From Nelumbo lutea (lineage: Eukaryota > Streptophyta > Magnoliopsida > Proteales > Nelumbonaceae), in NCBI GenBank assembly GCA_022828595.1, contig JAKGHH010000008.1, positions 22,684,378 to 22,748,377 of the forward strand: DNA of 64,000 nucleotides, read 5' to 3'. This document shows positions 1 to 11,640 of the stretch, one piece after another. Made by a program: the position numbers and the translations under genes. The notes beneath the pieces were generated by a model that worked only from the letters and a program-made list of their open reading frames with translations, did no database searches and was not told the DNA's origin. Within the stretch, counting starts at the first letter, position 1. Each line of letters begins with the position of its first letter.

Positions 1-99
1 AGACTTGCCAATGGAGGGGCGGCTCAACAGGTATTAGCTGAACCATGCAGCGCACAAATCGGCCAAACATGCGCTTTCTGTTTCTTCTCTTTTTATTAA
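1..99. other. Left edge, no gene seen
   Basis: About 100 bases of mixed sequence before the first recognisable repeat. No coding signal or motif was seen. Confidence 0.5.
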
Positions 100-437
100 G
101 GGGTCATTTGGCATGTCTTTTTTGAAAGATCTGTTGTTCGACAGTTAAAAGACGATGTGAGCTTTTGCATCAAGATCTTAACAGCTTGAAGACTGTTTGG
201 TTAAGGTGCATCTGTTCGTGTGTCTTTCCGCGCAAAGATGAATTGCAAAAAGAAAAGGTGAAATGCTCCATTTGGAGCTTTCCAAAAATAGTCCAAAATG
301 GGGTTCCCACGTCTTTTCAGGGCTGCGGCTTTTAGCAGCTAGATCTTTTCCCAACCAAACAGGAAAAGACCAAAATGCAAGCTGCCAGGCTTCTAAAAAG
401 CCGACAGCCTATGCAAAAAGACATGCCAAACGGGGCC
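100..437. mobile_element. MITE-like inverted-repeat element
   Basis: The left end reads GGGGTCATTTGGCATGTC. The right end, reverse-complemented, reads GGCCCCGTTTGGCATGTC, so the termini form an inverted repeat of about 23 bp with a few mismatches. The GGCCCCGTTTGG type of terminus is common in PIF/Harbinger or hAT-type plant MITEs. The flanks (TAA on the left, TTG on the right) do not give a clean duplication, so the superfamily is uncertain. A 113-codon open frame crosses it but resembles no protein I know and is probably chance. Confidence 0.6.
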
Positions 438-644
438 TTGGTCTTTGCCCCCTGAATTTCTTATTGATACTTTGTCTTCCAATTGTAATATTCAGCAAGT
501 TTCTTGATGAAAGTAAGCTGTCATCACTCAGGCTTGTTTGCCTTAAAAAAAAAAGTACATTAGCTGGTTTGTTCTACAGGGAGATGGATCCAAATCCTGC
601 ATAAATGTGGTGCGCCACTCAAATGTCCCCTTGGAGGATTTGCA

Positions 645-1165
645 ATTATCAACAAATACCAAAAAAGGATAAATTGCTAAAACCTCCCTCGAAGGTTTTG
701 GTTGTTGCTAAAACATTTTTTAAAGTTTGAGAATTGCAATCACCTCTCCATAAACTTTCTGACATAGTTGCAATTAGATTCCCTTTGTTAGATTCTTGTG
801 AAAAGAGACATAAAATATCCAAAATACCCATGCAATTGCTTTTGACTAAAATGTTTATTTTCCAAATTTTCTTTCATATGAATCGCGAGCTAAAACCCTT
901 TCGTTTTTTTTTTAATTTTATTTGTTTACCAAATTTTCTTTATAAAGTTTGTATTGTTTTTTTTTCTAAAAACCAGCCTCATAATAATTGCATGGGTATT
1001 TTGGACATTTTTGTATCCCTTGTTAGAAGATTTTAATAGAGGGGGTCTACTTTGTAACCATGTTAGAAAGTTCAGAGAATATAATTACAATTACCAAACT
1101 TTAGGAGAGGTTTCAGCAACGGCTAGAAAGTTCAGTAGAGGTTTCAGCAACTTACCCAAAAGAAA
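645..1165. repeat. Fold-back/inverted repeat element, degenerate
   Basis: The arm at about 649-831 read on the minus strand and the arm at about 1000-1160 read on the plus strand encode similar peptides. Both contain MGILDI early and SATxxxF..GFSNL-like residues late, so the two arms are an imperfect inverted repeat of roughly 170 bp around a T-rich centre. The open frames are not genes; they only make the symmetry visible. It is probably an old non-autonomous DNA transposon (MULE or similar). No target-site duplication was identified. Confidence 0.55.
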
Positions 1166-1169
1166 TAAG

Positions 1170-2231
1170 AAACAATAAAGACTTAAGAGGCTAGGATTTT
1201 TATTTAAGTAGTGGATAGATTTTATTAGAGACCATTAAGACCAAAAGGGAAATTTTGACTTCTTATGTTTTTAATGATTTAATTTAAAAAATAATTAATT
1301 ACATTTGTGAAGAATGCGTGGTGAGGGGACCCTTCAACTCCCCTCTCCTTACCCCACAACCACCAGGCTAAGGCGTATGTACATAAAACAGCTCAAGCTG
1401 TAGTATTTATTTATTTATTTTTGTTCAAATAGCCTAAGTTTTCTCATTTCGTTGGTACTTCCTTTGTCCAAATGTAAGGTATTGATAAGCTGACAAAAGG
1501 AATACCGGGGAAGTGGGGATTTCTGACAAGGAACCCTGCTCTCTCTCTCTCTCTCTCTCTCTCACTCTAAATATGATCCATTCGTTGTTTCCATTTTAAA
1601 TAGGGAGATTTTCCGTTTTAAATTTCATAAGCATCTTGCTCACACAGCTCTGCCACCGTCCAAAGTCTAATACTTTGACAAAATAACCATTTCTCATAAC
1701 CCTAAAATATAAAATAAATCAGATCTCATAGTACATATTGATTACAATTTCAGTACAACAATAAACTACGTAGAAACAAAACCCATGTTATTTACGAAAC
1801 TGCTAATTCCCTACAGATGTGCTGGATTTGAAACAGAGGGGGAAAGGGAGGGATTACCTTTCTCTTGCTGTCCTTACCTTTTCTTTCAAACCAAACACAT
1901 CCTAATTTTACATGATAAAGAAAGAAAGAAAGAAAAGAAGAAAGAGAATAAAAACTTATTACCACTTTATTCTTTTCCAAATTCATCACTTCTCAACCTC
2001 TGCCCAACTTGATCATTAAATCTAACTAGAGTTACCATCTAACAAGGATCAACTCTAAAATCACTGTCTCCCTTTCTTCTCCTGTCCACTAAGATCTATA
2101 ATTCTACAGTAGACAAGTATTCTACCAGAGTGGACATTTTTATCTTTTGTTCTGTCTCTGGTGAATTCATCTTATGGCATCTTTCTTATCTTAGTTATAA
2201 GTGTACAACTTATACAGATTGCATTCTCTGG
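1170..2231. other. 3' flank of NIP6;1; no gene seen
   Basis: AT-rich sequence with a (CT)n microsatellite at about 1540-1563 and a GAAA-rich tract at 1917-1945. The part next to 2232 should hold the 3'UTR of the aquaporin gene. No other coding signal is visible. Confidence 0.5.
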
Positions 2232-4134
2232 TCATCTCCTCAGGCTCCGGGCAGCTGCGGGCTTATCCTGGGTGTCACTGTCTTCCGGCAACTTGACCGC
2301 AGAGTAAGCACCTGCCCCACATAGTGCCCCAAGGATGGGGGCTGTGAGGTAGACCCAGATGGCCTTGTAGTTGTTTGCAGCTATGGCTGGCCCCAGAGTT
2401 CTCACTGGGTTCATGGAAGCTCCAGTTGTCTCCCTGTACCAAAACATGAAAACGGCAATCAAGGAGAAAACTCTGCAACATGGGAATTAAAATCACTGAC
2501 ACAGATTTTTATAATGATCTGTTCAAGGTTATTAAATGGGTCGTCTTATCCATGTTCTCTTGATGGATCTCTGAACCTCTGTCAGCCACATATGGGTGAA
2601 TGACAAAACTGATATCCAGAGTTCAGAGCAACCAAAGTCGCTTCCTAGTGGTTGATGTTTACTGATTGGATCTCATTGGAGGATGAGAACCAGTCTGTCA
2701 GACAGACCGAATTGAATGGTTGAACCGGTGATGGTGATGATCCTTCTGGGTCCCGGTCTGACATCATTGATCAGAACCAGAACCACAAACTTAGCAGAGG
2801 CCTGCTGCATAGAATTAGAGTACTCCAAGCGGAATACTGAGGAACTCCGGATCTTCTATGGGAATTGGGAGGTGGGAACCGGAGGATACTGGGCCAATCA
2901 TGATATTGGCCTACGTGTATGAAGCTGATTTCCAATATTACGTAGAACTGTAGAGGATTTCCAAGTTCTAACTCATCACAGTGAGGGGTTCAGGGTTGTA
3001 GCGTAAAGAGTTCCATTCTTATGCATGAAGAACTGTAGAAGATTTATTGAAACCAGAAGTGTAAATTGGAAACTTGTGATATACCCTGCAATCAGTATGT
3101 TGAGCATGACAGTTGCTCCAACTGCAATTCCTGCGAGCTCTCCCACCTGCATGTATGAAGAACCATTGAAAACAGCACAACAGCACAGAAGTTTCCAAGA
3201 AAAAGCAAAAGAAAAAAGCTCTCTCTCTCTCTCTCCCTCCCTCCCTCCCTCTCTCTCTTCTCAATTTCAGTTTTCAGCACACTTACAGCTCTTGTATCAG
3301 TGGCCACAGCTGTAACAACGAACATGAGGTTGAAGGAGATGATGAGCTCCAAAACAAAGGCCTGGCCGTAGCCCCCAGAAGGAATGGTGACTCCAGCTCC
3401 CATGATGGGGTGGAAAATCCCCTTGAGTGCAAATGCAGCGCACAGAGATGCCATCACCTGTGCTGCTATGAACATGGGTACCTGCCAAAATAAACATTTA
3501 TAACTCCAGAAAACTTCCCACAAGGAACCAGAAACACAGAGCTGTGCTAACTAGCTACTACAATACATGTTTCCATGGAAAGTGTCTCAGTGCTGCAAAG
3601 GCAATGGTGACAGCCGGGTTGAGATGGGCGCCGGAGATGTGACCAGTCGAAAGTATGACTATCATCACGGCGAGGCCTGTGGAGGCCGCAAGGCCGAGGA
3701 GTGTCTCCGATCCCTGTGTCTTCTGGTTTACAATGCCGGTGGCTGTTCCTGCAAAGATGAGTATGAGCGTGCCTATGAACTCTGCTCCTACCTGGGTTCA
3801 TCTCCACAGTAGTGGAATTTAGAATGAGTCAGTCTTCATTAGTTATAACTTTTGATCAAGTTTTCGATAAAAGAGCTTCTGTGTTTGTGTGGGGCTCCTG
3901 TCTTACCTTTCTTGCAAGAGAGACTAGAGGAGGAGGTATTGAACAGCTGACACCACCCAAGCTTCCTTCTTCCATGGCCCATGCTTCTACACTGAAACAC
4001 CTGCAGCTCTGAAGAAGGGATTTTCTAGTGTTCCTACTTCTATCTGCCTTGAACCCACCAAAGAGAGGAGCCCCAGGTGTGCCTGGAGTTGCAGGAGTAG
4101 AAGGAGCTGATGCAACATCTTCAGAGTCCACCAT
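2232..4134 (-). CDS. NIP6;1: NIP6;1-type aquaporin (boric acid/small-solute channel), 5 exons
   Basis: Exons on the minus strand are 4134-3907, 3791-3567, 3481-3287, 3146-3085 and 2433-2232. All four introns are GT-AG, and the joined frame encodes 303 residues, the usual length for NIP5/NIP6 proteins. The N-terminus has the [17 protein letters not shown] stretch typical of the NIP5/6 group. The pore motifs are NPA (about 134-136) and NPV (about 245-247), the pairing found in NIP6;1. Loop E has Ala 242 and Arg 248 of the selectivity filter, Ile 198/199 are at the H5 position, and Thr 114 is at the H2 position. The FRR/LRR-type basic tail is present. The family carries boric acid, glycerol or urea across the plasma membrane, and Arabidopsis NIP6;1 distributes boron to young tissue. 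The subgroup assignment rests on remembered family sequences. Glu 238 sits where many NIPs have Pro, but the splice site allows no Pro there. Confidence 0.93.
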
Positions 4135-4217
4135 CAGTACAACACAGATAACACAGAAAAAAAAAGAGGAAATTTGGTTCCTTCTGTCTTCTTTGTATTT
4201 GTGAAGTGGAAGGGTTC

Positions 4218-4233
4218 GGCTTTATATATATAC
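4218..4233 (-). promoter_or_regulatory. TATA box of the NIP6;1 gene
   Basis: On the minus strand this reads GTATATATATAAAGCC, about 90 bases upstream of the ATG at 4134. This is a good TATA element and would place transcription start near 4190 with a short leader. The leader is CT/T-rich and I saw no upstream ATG in it. Confidence 0.6.
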
Positions 4234-4239
4234 TACTAA

Positions 4240-4653
4240 AGGGTTGTTTGACTTGAGAATCCCAAGAGAAAAAAGAATAGAAAAGTGGTACAAGGGAAAA
4301 ATATTGATGGGTAGAATCGAATTTGGCATAGAGGTTTGTGGTGGAAATGGTTGGTATAGAGCACTTGTTGAGCTTCAACATGAATCATGGTTTTCCTGTC
4401 TCCTCCACTAGGTGTCGTACTCATCCAGAAGTAATGGAAAAGACCACTCTCACAAGCTACTATTTTTGTCACAAAGAAAGAGAGAAAGCTTAATTAGAAG
4501 CAATTTATAAAGCAAAAGCCACTCACAGACAGATGTGAGAACTTGCAAATAAATAGATCACTTTGACAGCTACTATGCTCTGGTCACTAAGGCCACGTTT
4601 TTGAGAGAAATAGTAACAAAATTTATGAGATACTTACCTTCAACTTCCACTTT

Positions 4654-4684
<31 letters not shown>

Positions 4685-5638
4685 AAACTGGAAATGCATC
4701 ACTGTAGGGGGTAATTGAAGAATATATAATCAAACTGACAATACCTCAATTGGGGGAAGATCAGCATATTGGTACCTCCTTATGTTGTGCCTAAAACACT
4801 GTATATGACATATTTGTGACCCATAGATGATCCCTTAAACAGGGGCTTATCAAACAAATTTAAAGAGAAAGCATGATAGAAACGCCAAGCTAGTCATTGG
4901 TTGTTTGGGTCCTTTGCTATACTAATATGAAGTTCAATGAAGCATCACCTTAATTACATTCATCAAGGACCTTATTAGGACCATTGATATCTGTCATGTT
5001 TGGGAATCTTGTCTCTGCAATGAAAGAACTATCACTGAAAAATACTGATGACCACCACTTAACCCCAAGTAGCAGTGCAGGACCAGGAACCTGCCTTCTT
5101 GAACAATTGAGAATTAAATTTCCTGAAACAGTCACAAATTTTTAGGATGCTTTCTTGCTCTAAAACAATATAAAATTGATTGAGCAAGAATTCTCTAAAG
5201 AAAAGGTAGCACGGATTCCCTTTTCCATGTGAACTTGATATACTCTCTCCTCTCTACTTCCCATGTCCCTTCTAATTCCAAAAACAAATAAATAAATAAA
5301 TAAAAATATTGGTTTAAGCTTCAGCCTCTCCTTTTATTTTATTAGGTTATAGCTGGGGATGAAAAATCTTTGATCAGATACTACTATTCTAAATGAAAAG
5401 TCCTAAACTTTTCCACATTTTTCCTGTCATCAGAACAACTTCTCTTACCTTACAAAGTTGCAACAACATGACTAAAATTGAGAGGAAATGATGGCATCTC
5501 TGTATAGGTATATCATTCTCACTTGAAAGGAAATGATGGCATCTTCCACTAGTTCAAAATGTTAAATGGGTGAGACTCCACCTTTCTATGCATGAGGACA
5601 CCTTACCCCAACTACTGGGTTGGTTTTGGTCCATACTC
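4240..5638. other. NIP6;1 upstream region; no gene seen
   Basis: This should contain the upstream promoter of the aquaporin gene. It has a (CT)n microsatellite at about 4660-4684 and (AATA)n near 5286-5302. A short direct repeat containing GGAAATGATGGCATCT occurs near 5485 and 5528. Short open frames here resemble nothing known. Confidence 0.5.
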
Positions 5639-6038
5639 AATGTGTGTAAGGGTGTCAATGGACCGGTTTTGGACTGGATTGGACAGACCAACAAGGCATA
5701 TTGGATTGGACCAATTCAGTCTAAAATATTTATTAGATTGGATTGAACCTGGTCCGCCCCCAATAAATTTATATTGGATTCAGTTGGATTAAGCCAATAT
5801 CTGATCCATTGATATAAGATAAGAATATAGGTGTCAATGGACCAGGTTTGGGTTAAAACCAACCTAAATTAAAATGGATTTGAACAGATGAGACAGTCCA
5901 GATAATTGAATTGAACTGGTAAAATATGGTCCTAAACATTCATTGGATTGGATTGGACCTGGTCTATTTGTAATGGATTCACATTAGTCTGTATCGGATT
6001 GGACCAAATCCAGTCCAATTGACACCCCTAAATGTGTG
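5639..6038. mobile_element. hAT-type MITE with perfect 8-bp TSD
   Basis: The element spans 5647-6030 (384 bp). It begins TAAGGGTGTCAATGG and ends CCAATTGACACCCCTA, an inverted pair. It is flanked by identical AATGTGTG at 5639-5646 and 6031-6038. Eight-base duplications are characteristic of the hAT superfamily. The interior is made of degenerate GGACTGGATTGGACC-type repeats, and a second GTGTCAATGGACC at about 5830 suggests an internal duplication. Related pieces lie at 35024, 53657, 56082 and 57614. Confidence 0.9.
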
Positions 6039-6692
6039 GTTTGTTGGCAAAAGAATGAAGAGTCCGGGACATGCTAGTTTTGGAAGGAACTAATACTAAT
6101 TAAACCAGTCCCAGACCATCATTTCTAGCCTGGTCCCAGCACTTTGAACCATTCGAAACTTGATTTGGGATTCACTCGCAGCAGAAAAATAGCTCTTATA
6201 GACATGCTTGAGATGGCCAAAATGCTAGGCACTTGGACAAAAAAAATGGTGCTCCTGGGGTGCACAAGCCATTTCCCTTTTGGAAGGTTAGGGTCATGGT
6301 CATTCTCAATTCTCAAAGCACTGAGTTTAGTATATGTAGATGGATATAAACAAATTAAAGTTTAGTTTTGTAATGATTATTTTGTACTCTTACCAAATGA
6401 ATTTTAGTTGTGATAGGTACAAACACAAATCTCGAGATTCAAATATATCTGTTTTAACATTGATCAACTTCGAGTGCATTGGATGCAAACTTTTCCCTCA
6501 TTTTGAGTGTAAATATGTCTTAAAATTTGTATTTGCTGTATTTTTCAAGACATAAATACACTCTCAAGTCTTACCAAATACTATCAAAATTGAACCAGCC
6601 AGAGTGTAAATATGCACTGAACTGGCATATGTAATCTTCCCAAACAGTCTTAAGAACTTTACCTCAATTTTCGGTTTCTCTCTTGATTTCTA
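6039..6692. other. No gene seen
   Basis: AT-rich sequence with short open frames that match no family I recognise. It contains a few remnants similar to neighbouring repeats. Confidence 0.45.
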
Positions 6693-7094
6693 TTAGGGGC
6701 GTTCTTTTTCCGGATTTTGAGAAAGGGGAAAGTTGGTCAATGAGATTTTGATTCCCATTGACCAAGAATCCCATGTTCTTTTTTTCAGATTTATGTGGGG
6801 AATAGGGAAAATTTATTTTCTTGGGTATCATTTACCGAGGAAAGTGATACCCATCTCCTAGGTGGGTAAATGACTTTCCCACCTTGGGGAAAAGCTGCCT
6901 ATACTTCAATGGGACAAAAATGCCCCTTGTAATAATGGATTTTTATGACTAAAATGACCATTGTCTTGTTTGCATGGGAAATAAAAGAACATGGGTAAAT
7001 GCATTTACTCGGGTAAGTCTTTCTTGGGAAACACTTACTTGGGTGAATGCATTTACCCGGATAAATAACTTACCAAAAAGCGAATGGGGCCTTA
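6693..7094. mobile_element. Tourist-like (PIF/Harbinger) MITE, copy 1
   Basis: The element spans 6696-7091 (396 bp) between TTA at 6693-6695 and TTA at 7092-7094. The ends are GGGGCGTTCTTTTT and, reverse-complemented from the right, GGCCCCATTCGCTTTTT. A three-base TTA/TAA duplication and a GGCCCC terminus are PIF/Harbinger traits. It contains repeated inverted TTACCCGGGTAA motifs. Two more copies lie at 33884-34240 (inverted) and 50194-50590. Confidence 0.85.
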
Positions 7095-10000
7095 AACCAA
7101 ACACATTTCATTGTGATGAACACTTGTCACAGGCTGGATGGAAGTGTGGTAGATCAGCTAGACACTTGAAAACCATGAGGATGTTTGGAACTGTGGCCGT
7201 TTTTCAAAGAAACGGGCATGTCTCGAAAATTTGGCGTTTCATGCATCGGTGAACTGTTTTCTCCAATGGTTGACTGATGTGCATCCTATGTAGTGCTTAC
7301 CTGTCAGCGCATACATAAAAAACGGTGATGAAAATCACCTTACCAAACAGTATATTGTTGCTCACTGCCTGTGTGGTAGAAGCATTTTTTATAAAAAATA
7401 GGTCTTAGAAGTATGGGCATTTTTTCTTCAAAATCGATCCAAAAAGCACCCACACTTCCAAACACCATGCATGTGATGAAAAGAAGAGAGAAACCACCCG
7501 GGATGAAATCATTACATATTTGCATGATACACCCTTTTATTTTCTTGGCATTTGGAAATGTAAGCCCGTCATCTAGAATGGACTCGTTGCATCAGCCATG
7601 CACGCGAAGTGAGAGTGAGAGATGCTTCACGTCATCCATACATGTATGCAAAGTGAGCGATTGAAGTGGTTGTAAGGGTGCAACGTGACCAGATTTCCTA
7701 CTCATCATCTCTGCCCACCCCCTTGGGCCCTACCCACGGTACATTACAGCTGCACATCTCACAATACAAGATAGAGATGTGCTGCAATTCAAGGTAGGTA
7801 AAGAGTTTTGGGCAGGAAATCCGGATTAGGATGCAACTTGGATGGACTCGGATTGGATTAGGGTGCAACTTGGCTGCAATTCAATGTAAAATCTTAAAAT
7901 CAGATGCCCGAGTGGTTCTCTTCTGGGGCATACACGCTTGATGGCTGACATGTAGCGTTTTTATTGGTCAAACAGCCCCAGAACAGCCATGAAGTTCAGC
8001 TAATATAATTCAGATCTCATAGAAGTCTATTTTGAGATCTAAAGAACTGAACTAGTCCTTGATTTTAATGCATTGTAAATGTATTTTGAAGAAATAAACA
8101 TTCAAAATTTGAATCGACAGGGGAATTGAACTAGCAGAAAATGACATCATTCATTCTTCAAGCATCCCAAAACCCACTTAGCTAGTGAACTAATATTTCC
8201 AAATTTGAGAGTCTCAGAATCAAACCCATAAAAGAAGTAAGAAAATTATCGAACCATGAACCTGGCAATAATGGTATTGATGCATTTATTCGTTGCGAGC
8301 GTAAGGCATATATGGTGTAGTAAGTATAGACTTAGTCAATTGGATGGGTGTATTCTAATTTGGTTTGGGTTGATCCATGAAAACCTGGGTTGGTTTATTC
8401 TAGAGAAATTCAGGAAACCCCAGACCCTATCATAAACAGTTTGTGCACCCTTTATGCTTCCTAAGGGAGATTTACAGTAGAAAACAATTTAAACTTTGCT
8501 TTGCACAAAGAAAAATGGTTCTGATAAAGGATACCAATATTATTCCAGATAAGGATGAGGCAGAGATAGAGTTGATGTGGATATAGACAAACAACTTGTG
8601 TTGGTTTCGGGTCGAGGTTTTATGCCATTGGATCCAAGCTGATTCGGCCCAACTTGAGCCTGACCATAGATTTCATGTTTGCATATATTATCATATCTTT
8701 ATATGTAAGTATTAATATTAATATATAGAAGGCATCCAAAATCCAAGGTATATTTATGGAATAGTTTTGCCAGTTTGCTTTAGGGTTGCAGTTTGGCCTT
8801 GACTCCTATTCATCTATTCTATAGGTTGTTTTTGTTTGTAGTGTAAATTCAATCCGGGTGTAAATTTTGCATCTAGACTTTATTTATATGTTTTCTTTTG
8901 GGAAAAGTACAGAAACACATGATGCAGAATTCTGAATTCCAGCCCCCTTTACAACTAGCCCCCTCCCCCCTATAAGCCACATCCGGCTCGTGAATTTGGC
9001 ATCAATTCATGGTTATGATGCATTCACCCTGTACTTTGGGCCTAGTAAAATCTGATCTGGGCTGATTGGTACTTCTCCCTTTTCCTTTTGGTAAGTTGAC
9101 CGTTGACATGTCACATCAGTTATTAACATATAAAACGGTTAAAATCCCTTTAAGTCTTATTATTTATGGTACGGGTGACCCTGAGAAGCAATACATATGA
9201 TACTTTGAGCCTTGCCCTATCTAAATAAAAAATTGGCATTTTTTGTCTTATTTGCATTCCTTGACCATGGAGATTTTGCATATCAAATTGATGCAAAAAT
9301 CACACTATTAACGTTCATTGTATCTTATTCTTGACTAGAATATCTCTATTTTTTAATTTGGTCATTTTCTAATTGTGAAGACACAAAATATAATTTTTTG
9401 ATGGATTGACACAAAATGTAATTGGAAATACTGCATTTCTCCTCATTAAGTCTTATGTTTAAGGTATTAACTCCTATTCATATATTAATTAACCATATTA
9501 ATGAAAATAAGTGTGACAAATAATAATTATTTTTATTGATGATAGAAATAAAATACAAATTCAAGACCAACCCAAAAAGGAATTATTTTCCTGTTTGGTG
9601 GTGAATCAACAATTCAGCCTTTTGGGTCAAACGTGTAAACCTTTAATTTCATAGTTACATAATAATAAAAATTAAAAATATAAAAACATACAAAAGTATA
9701 AAATACAAAAAAAATTGTAAAAACATTTGCAGTGAATATATTAAACACAATAAGTGTGGCAAATAAGAATAATTCTTATAACCATACAAATATAAAAAAA
9801 TGTAGAAAATTTTGAAAACATATTATTTACTATTATCACCATATAGACTTACTAGTGTTTGAAAAACTCTTAAACATGATACTAGCTATAAGCATGAAAA
9901 CATGGGAAATGCATCCATGTTTTTGATTGGTCCATTGCAGCATACCTGCAACGCATAGCAACAAAGTAAACCAATAACTTGTGTCTAATATCATTTAGCC

Positions 10001-10991
10001 AATTAAATTCAAACATTGATCATGAATTAATTTGTCATTTTGAGACTGCATATATGCTTTGGAACTAAACAACACTTATCCTAGTTGTATTCTTAGTTAA
10101 TTATCATTCGTCAAATCATCCCTCTACCACTTACCTAGTTCACTAGGTGGTTTTTATTCCTAAATGATATGGCTAGACGAAACCTTTTTCTTATTCTGCT
10201 CTCAATTTCTCATCTATATAGATTCCTCTTGTTTCCAATTCTTTCTTGGAAAGTGCTGGAGATTTGTTATTAGTGCAAACAATGAAATTGCTTGCTAGAC
10301 TTTGTTTCTGTTGACTCATGGTACCTGTTTTCTAAATATCATCAACAGGAATCTTCCCTCTTTTGCGCCTCGTTATTGTCTATTAGCAAAGGATAGAGAA
10401 GATAGTAATTATATTCAAGAGGTTGAGCTAAAATCAATGGTGATGAAGATGCATACCTAATTAGGTGTGCTAGTGTTATAATTTTTCATTAAATCTTATA
10501 AGTAAGGGTTAAAATATCAATATGTCCGATATTCTCAATGGATATCGGTGTGTATCGATACGACTAATACCCGTTTTTTTTAATTTTATTTTTTACTTTT
10601 CTAATGTAATAGATATTGAAGGGTCCTGCTAATTTATAAAGTTTAAAATGTATAAAAAAATTCTATATTTCCATGTGTATTCAAAGGAATCAATTCAAAT
10701 AGTTTCCATATTTTAATTTTTGGCACCGAGAGAAGCTCAAAAAAATACCATTGGAGCCAAACTCGAGTATAATAATAATAATCAAAGCTCGATGGGGTGT
10801 TTTCAATATATTTGGTTGAAATCTTATATGGTTGATTTTGTGTGGTCTAATAACCCACCCAACTCATAATATGATGACAATCCCCAGTTTTCTAGCCGAG
10901 CTAATAAGCTCAACTTAAACCCTTACCATAAATAGAGCCATGATTGGGCTGCGTTTTGCCTGGACAGATTTTGGTTTTGGGGTGTGAAGAA
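7095..10991. other. Long gene-free AT-rich stretch
   Basis: I see no supported gene. An inverted pair around 7690-7870 (an AGATTTCC...TGCCCAC block against GGGCAGGAAATCC) looks like a small degenerate MITE. A GTATCGATACG motif at 10547-10563 resembles the repeat family at 41023-41221. The region 9300-9850 is very AT-rich. The rest shows nothing identifiable. Confidence 0.5.
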
Positions 10992-11389
10992 TAAAATAGT
11001 AGGGGTGTCAACGGTATTCGAAAATCTGATCGAATTTGATATTTAATATAATTGAATTGAATTCGGATAATTCAAATATTTAATCGCTTGAATTCGAATA
11101 TGACCTGATTCGATTTGATAAATATCTGAATTCGACCGATTATTTATTCTTATATATAATATATAAAATATTTTATATAGTTATATATAATAATTAAGTT
11201 ATATAAATAATTTATATATTTATATACTTTATATCAATAAAATATTTATTTTATATATTTATTATATATCTAAAATAAATAATTAATTGAATTTGAATTG
11301 AATCAAATATTTAAATATTTAATCAAATTCGAATTTGGATATTACCTGATCCAATTCGAATTCGATTCGTTTACACCCTTATAAAAGAG
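10992..11389. mobile_element. hAT-type MITE with AT-rich core
   Basis: The element spans 11000-11381 (382 bp). The left end is TAGGGGTGTCAACGG and the right end is GTTTACACCCTTA. The flanks are TAAAATAG and TAAAAGAG (7 of 8 identical). The subterminal regions hold repeated GAATTCGA/TTCGAATTC motifs and the centre is almost pure A+T. It belongs to the same terminal family as 5647-6030, 36595-37046 and 47123-47691. Confidence 0.85.
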
Positions 11390-11640
11390 AGCATAACTAG
11401 GTTTATATGGAGCTTATCTAAACAACTTTTCTACCATGTGAAGGGATGATATAGCTAGAGGCATAATGTGGGCCATGCCCCATTTTTGTGGGCCCCCCAC
11501 ACTTTAGCAATCATGCTATGCTGGCATGCAAGTTTTAGTGGAAATAAAATTCCAAAAAATTCATTTGAATCTAATGTATACAATTGATTATATATGAAGT
11601 AATAAAATTAAATTTAAAACACTATGTTCCACCCCCTTCA
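11390..11640. other. Spacer between hAT elements
   Basis: AT-rich sequence with no coding signal, possibly the 3' part of the decayed hAT transposase region that follows. Confidence 0.4.

Noticed and set aside
1538..1565. CT microsatellite, and others at 3216-3258, 4660-4684 and 48900-48922
   Set aside because: Ordinary simple repeats; the one at 3216-3258 is inside NIP6;1 intron 3 and leaves the splice sites intact.
3025..3315. Plus-strand open frames across the aquaporin gene
   Set aside because: Shadow frames opposite NIP6;1 exons and introns; the minus strand carries the conserved protein.
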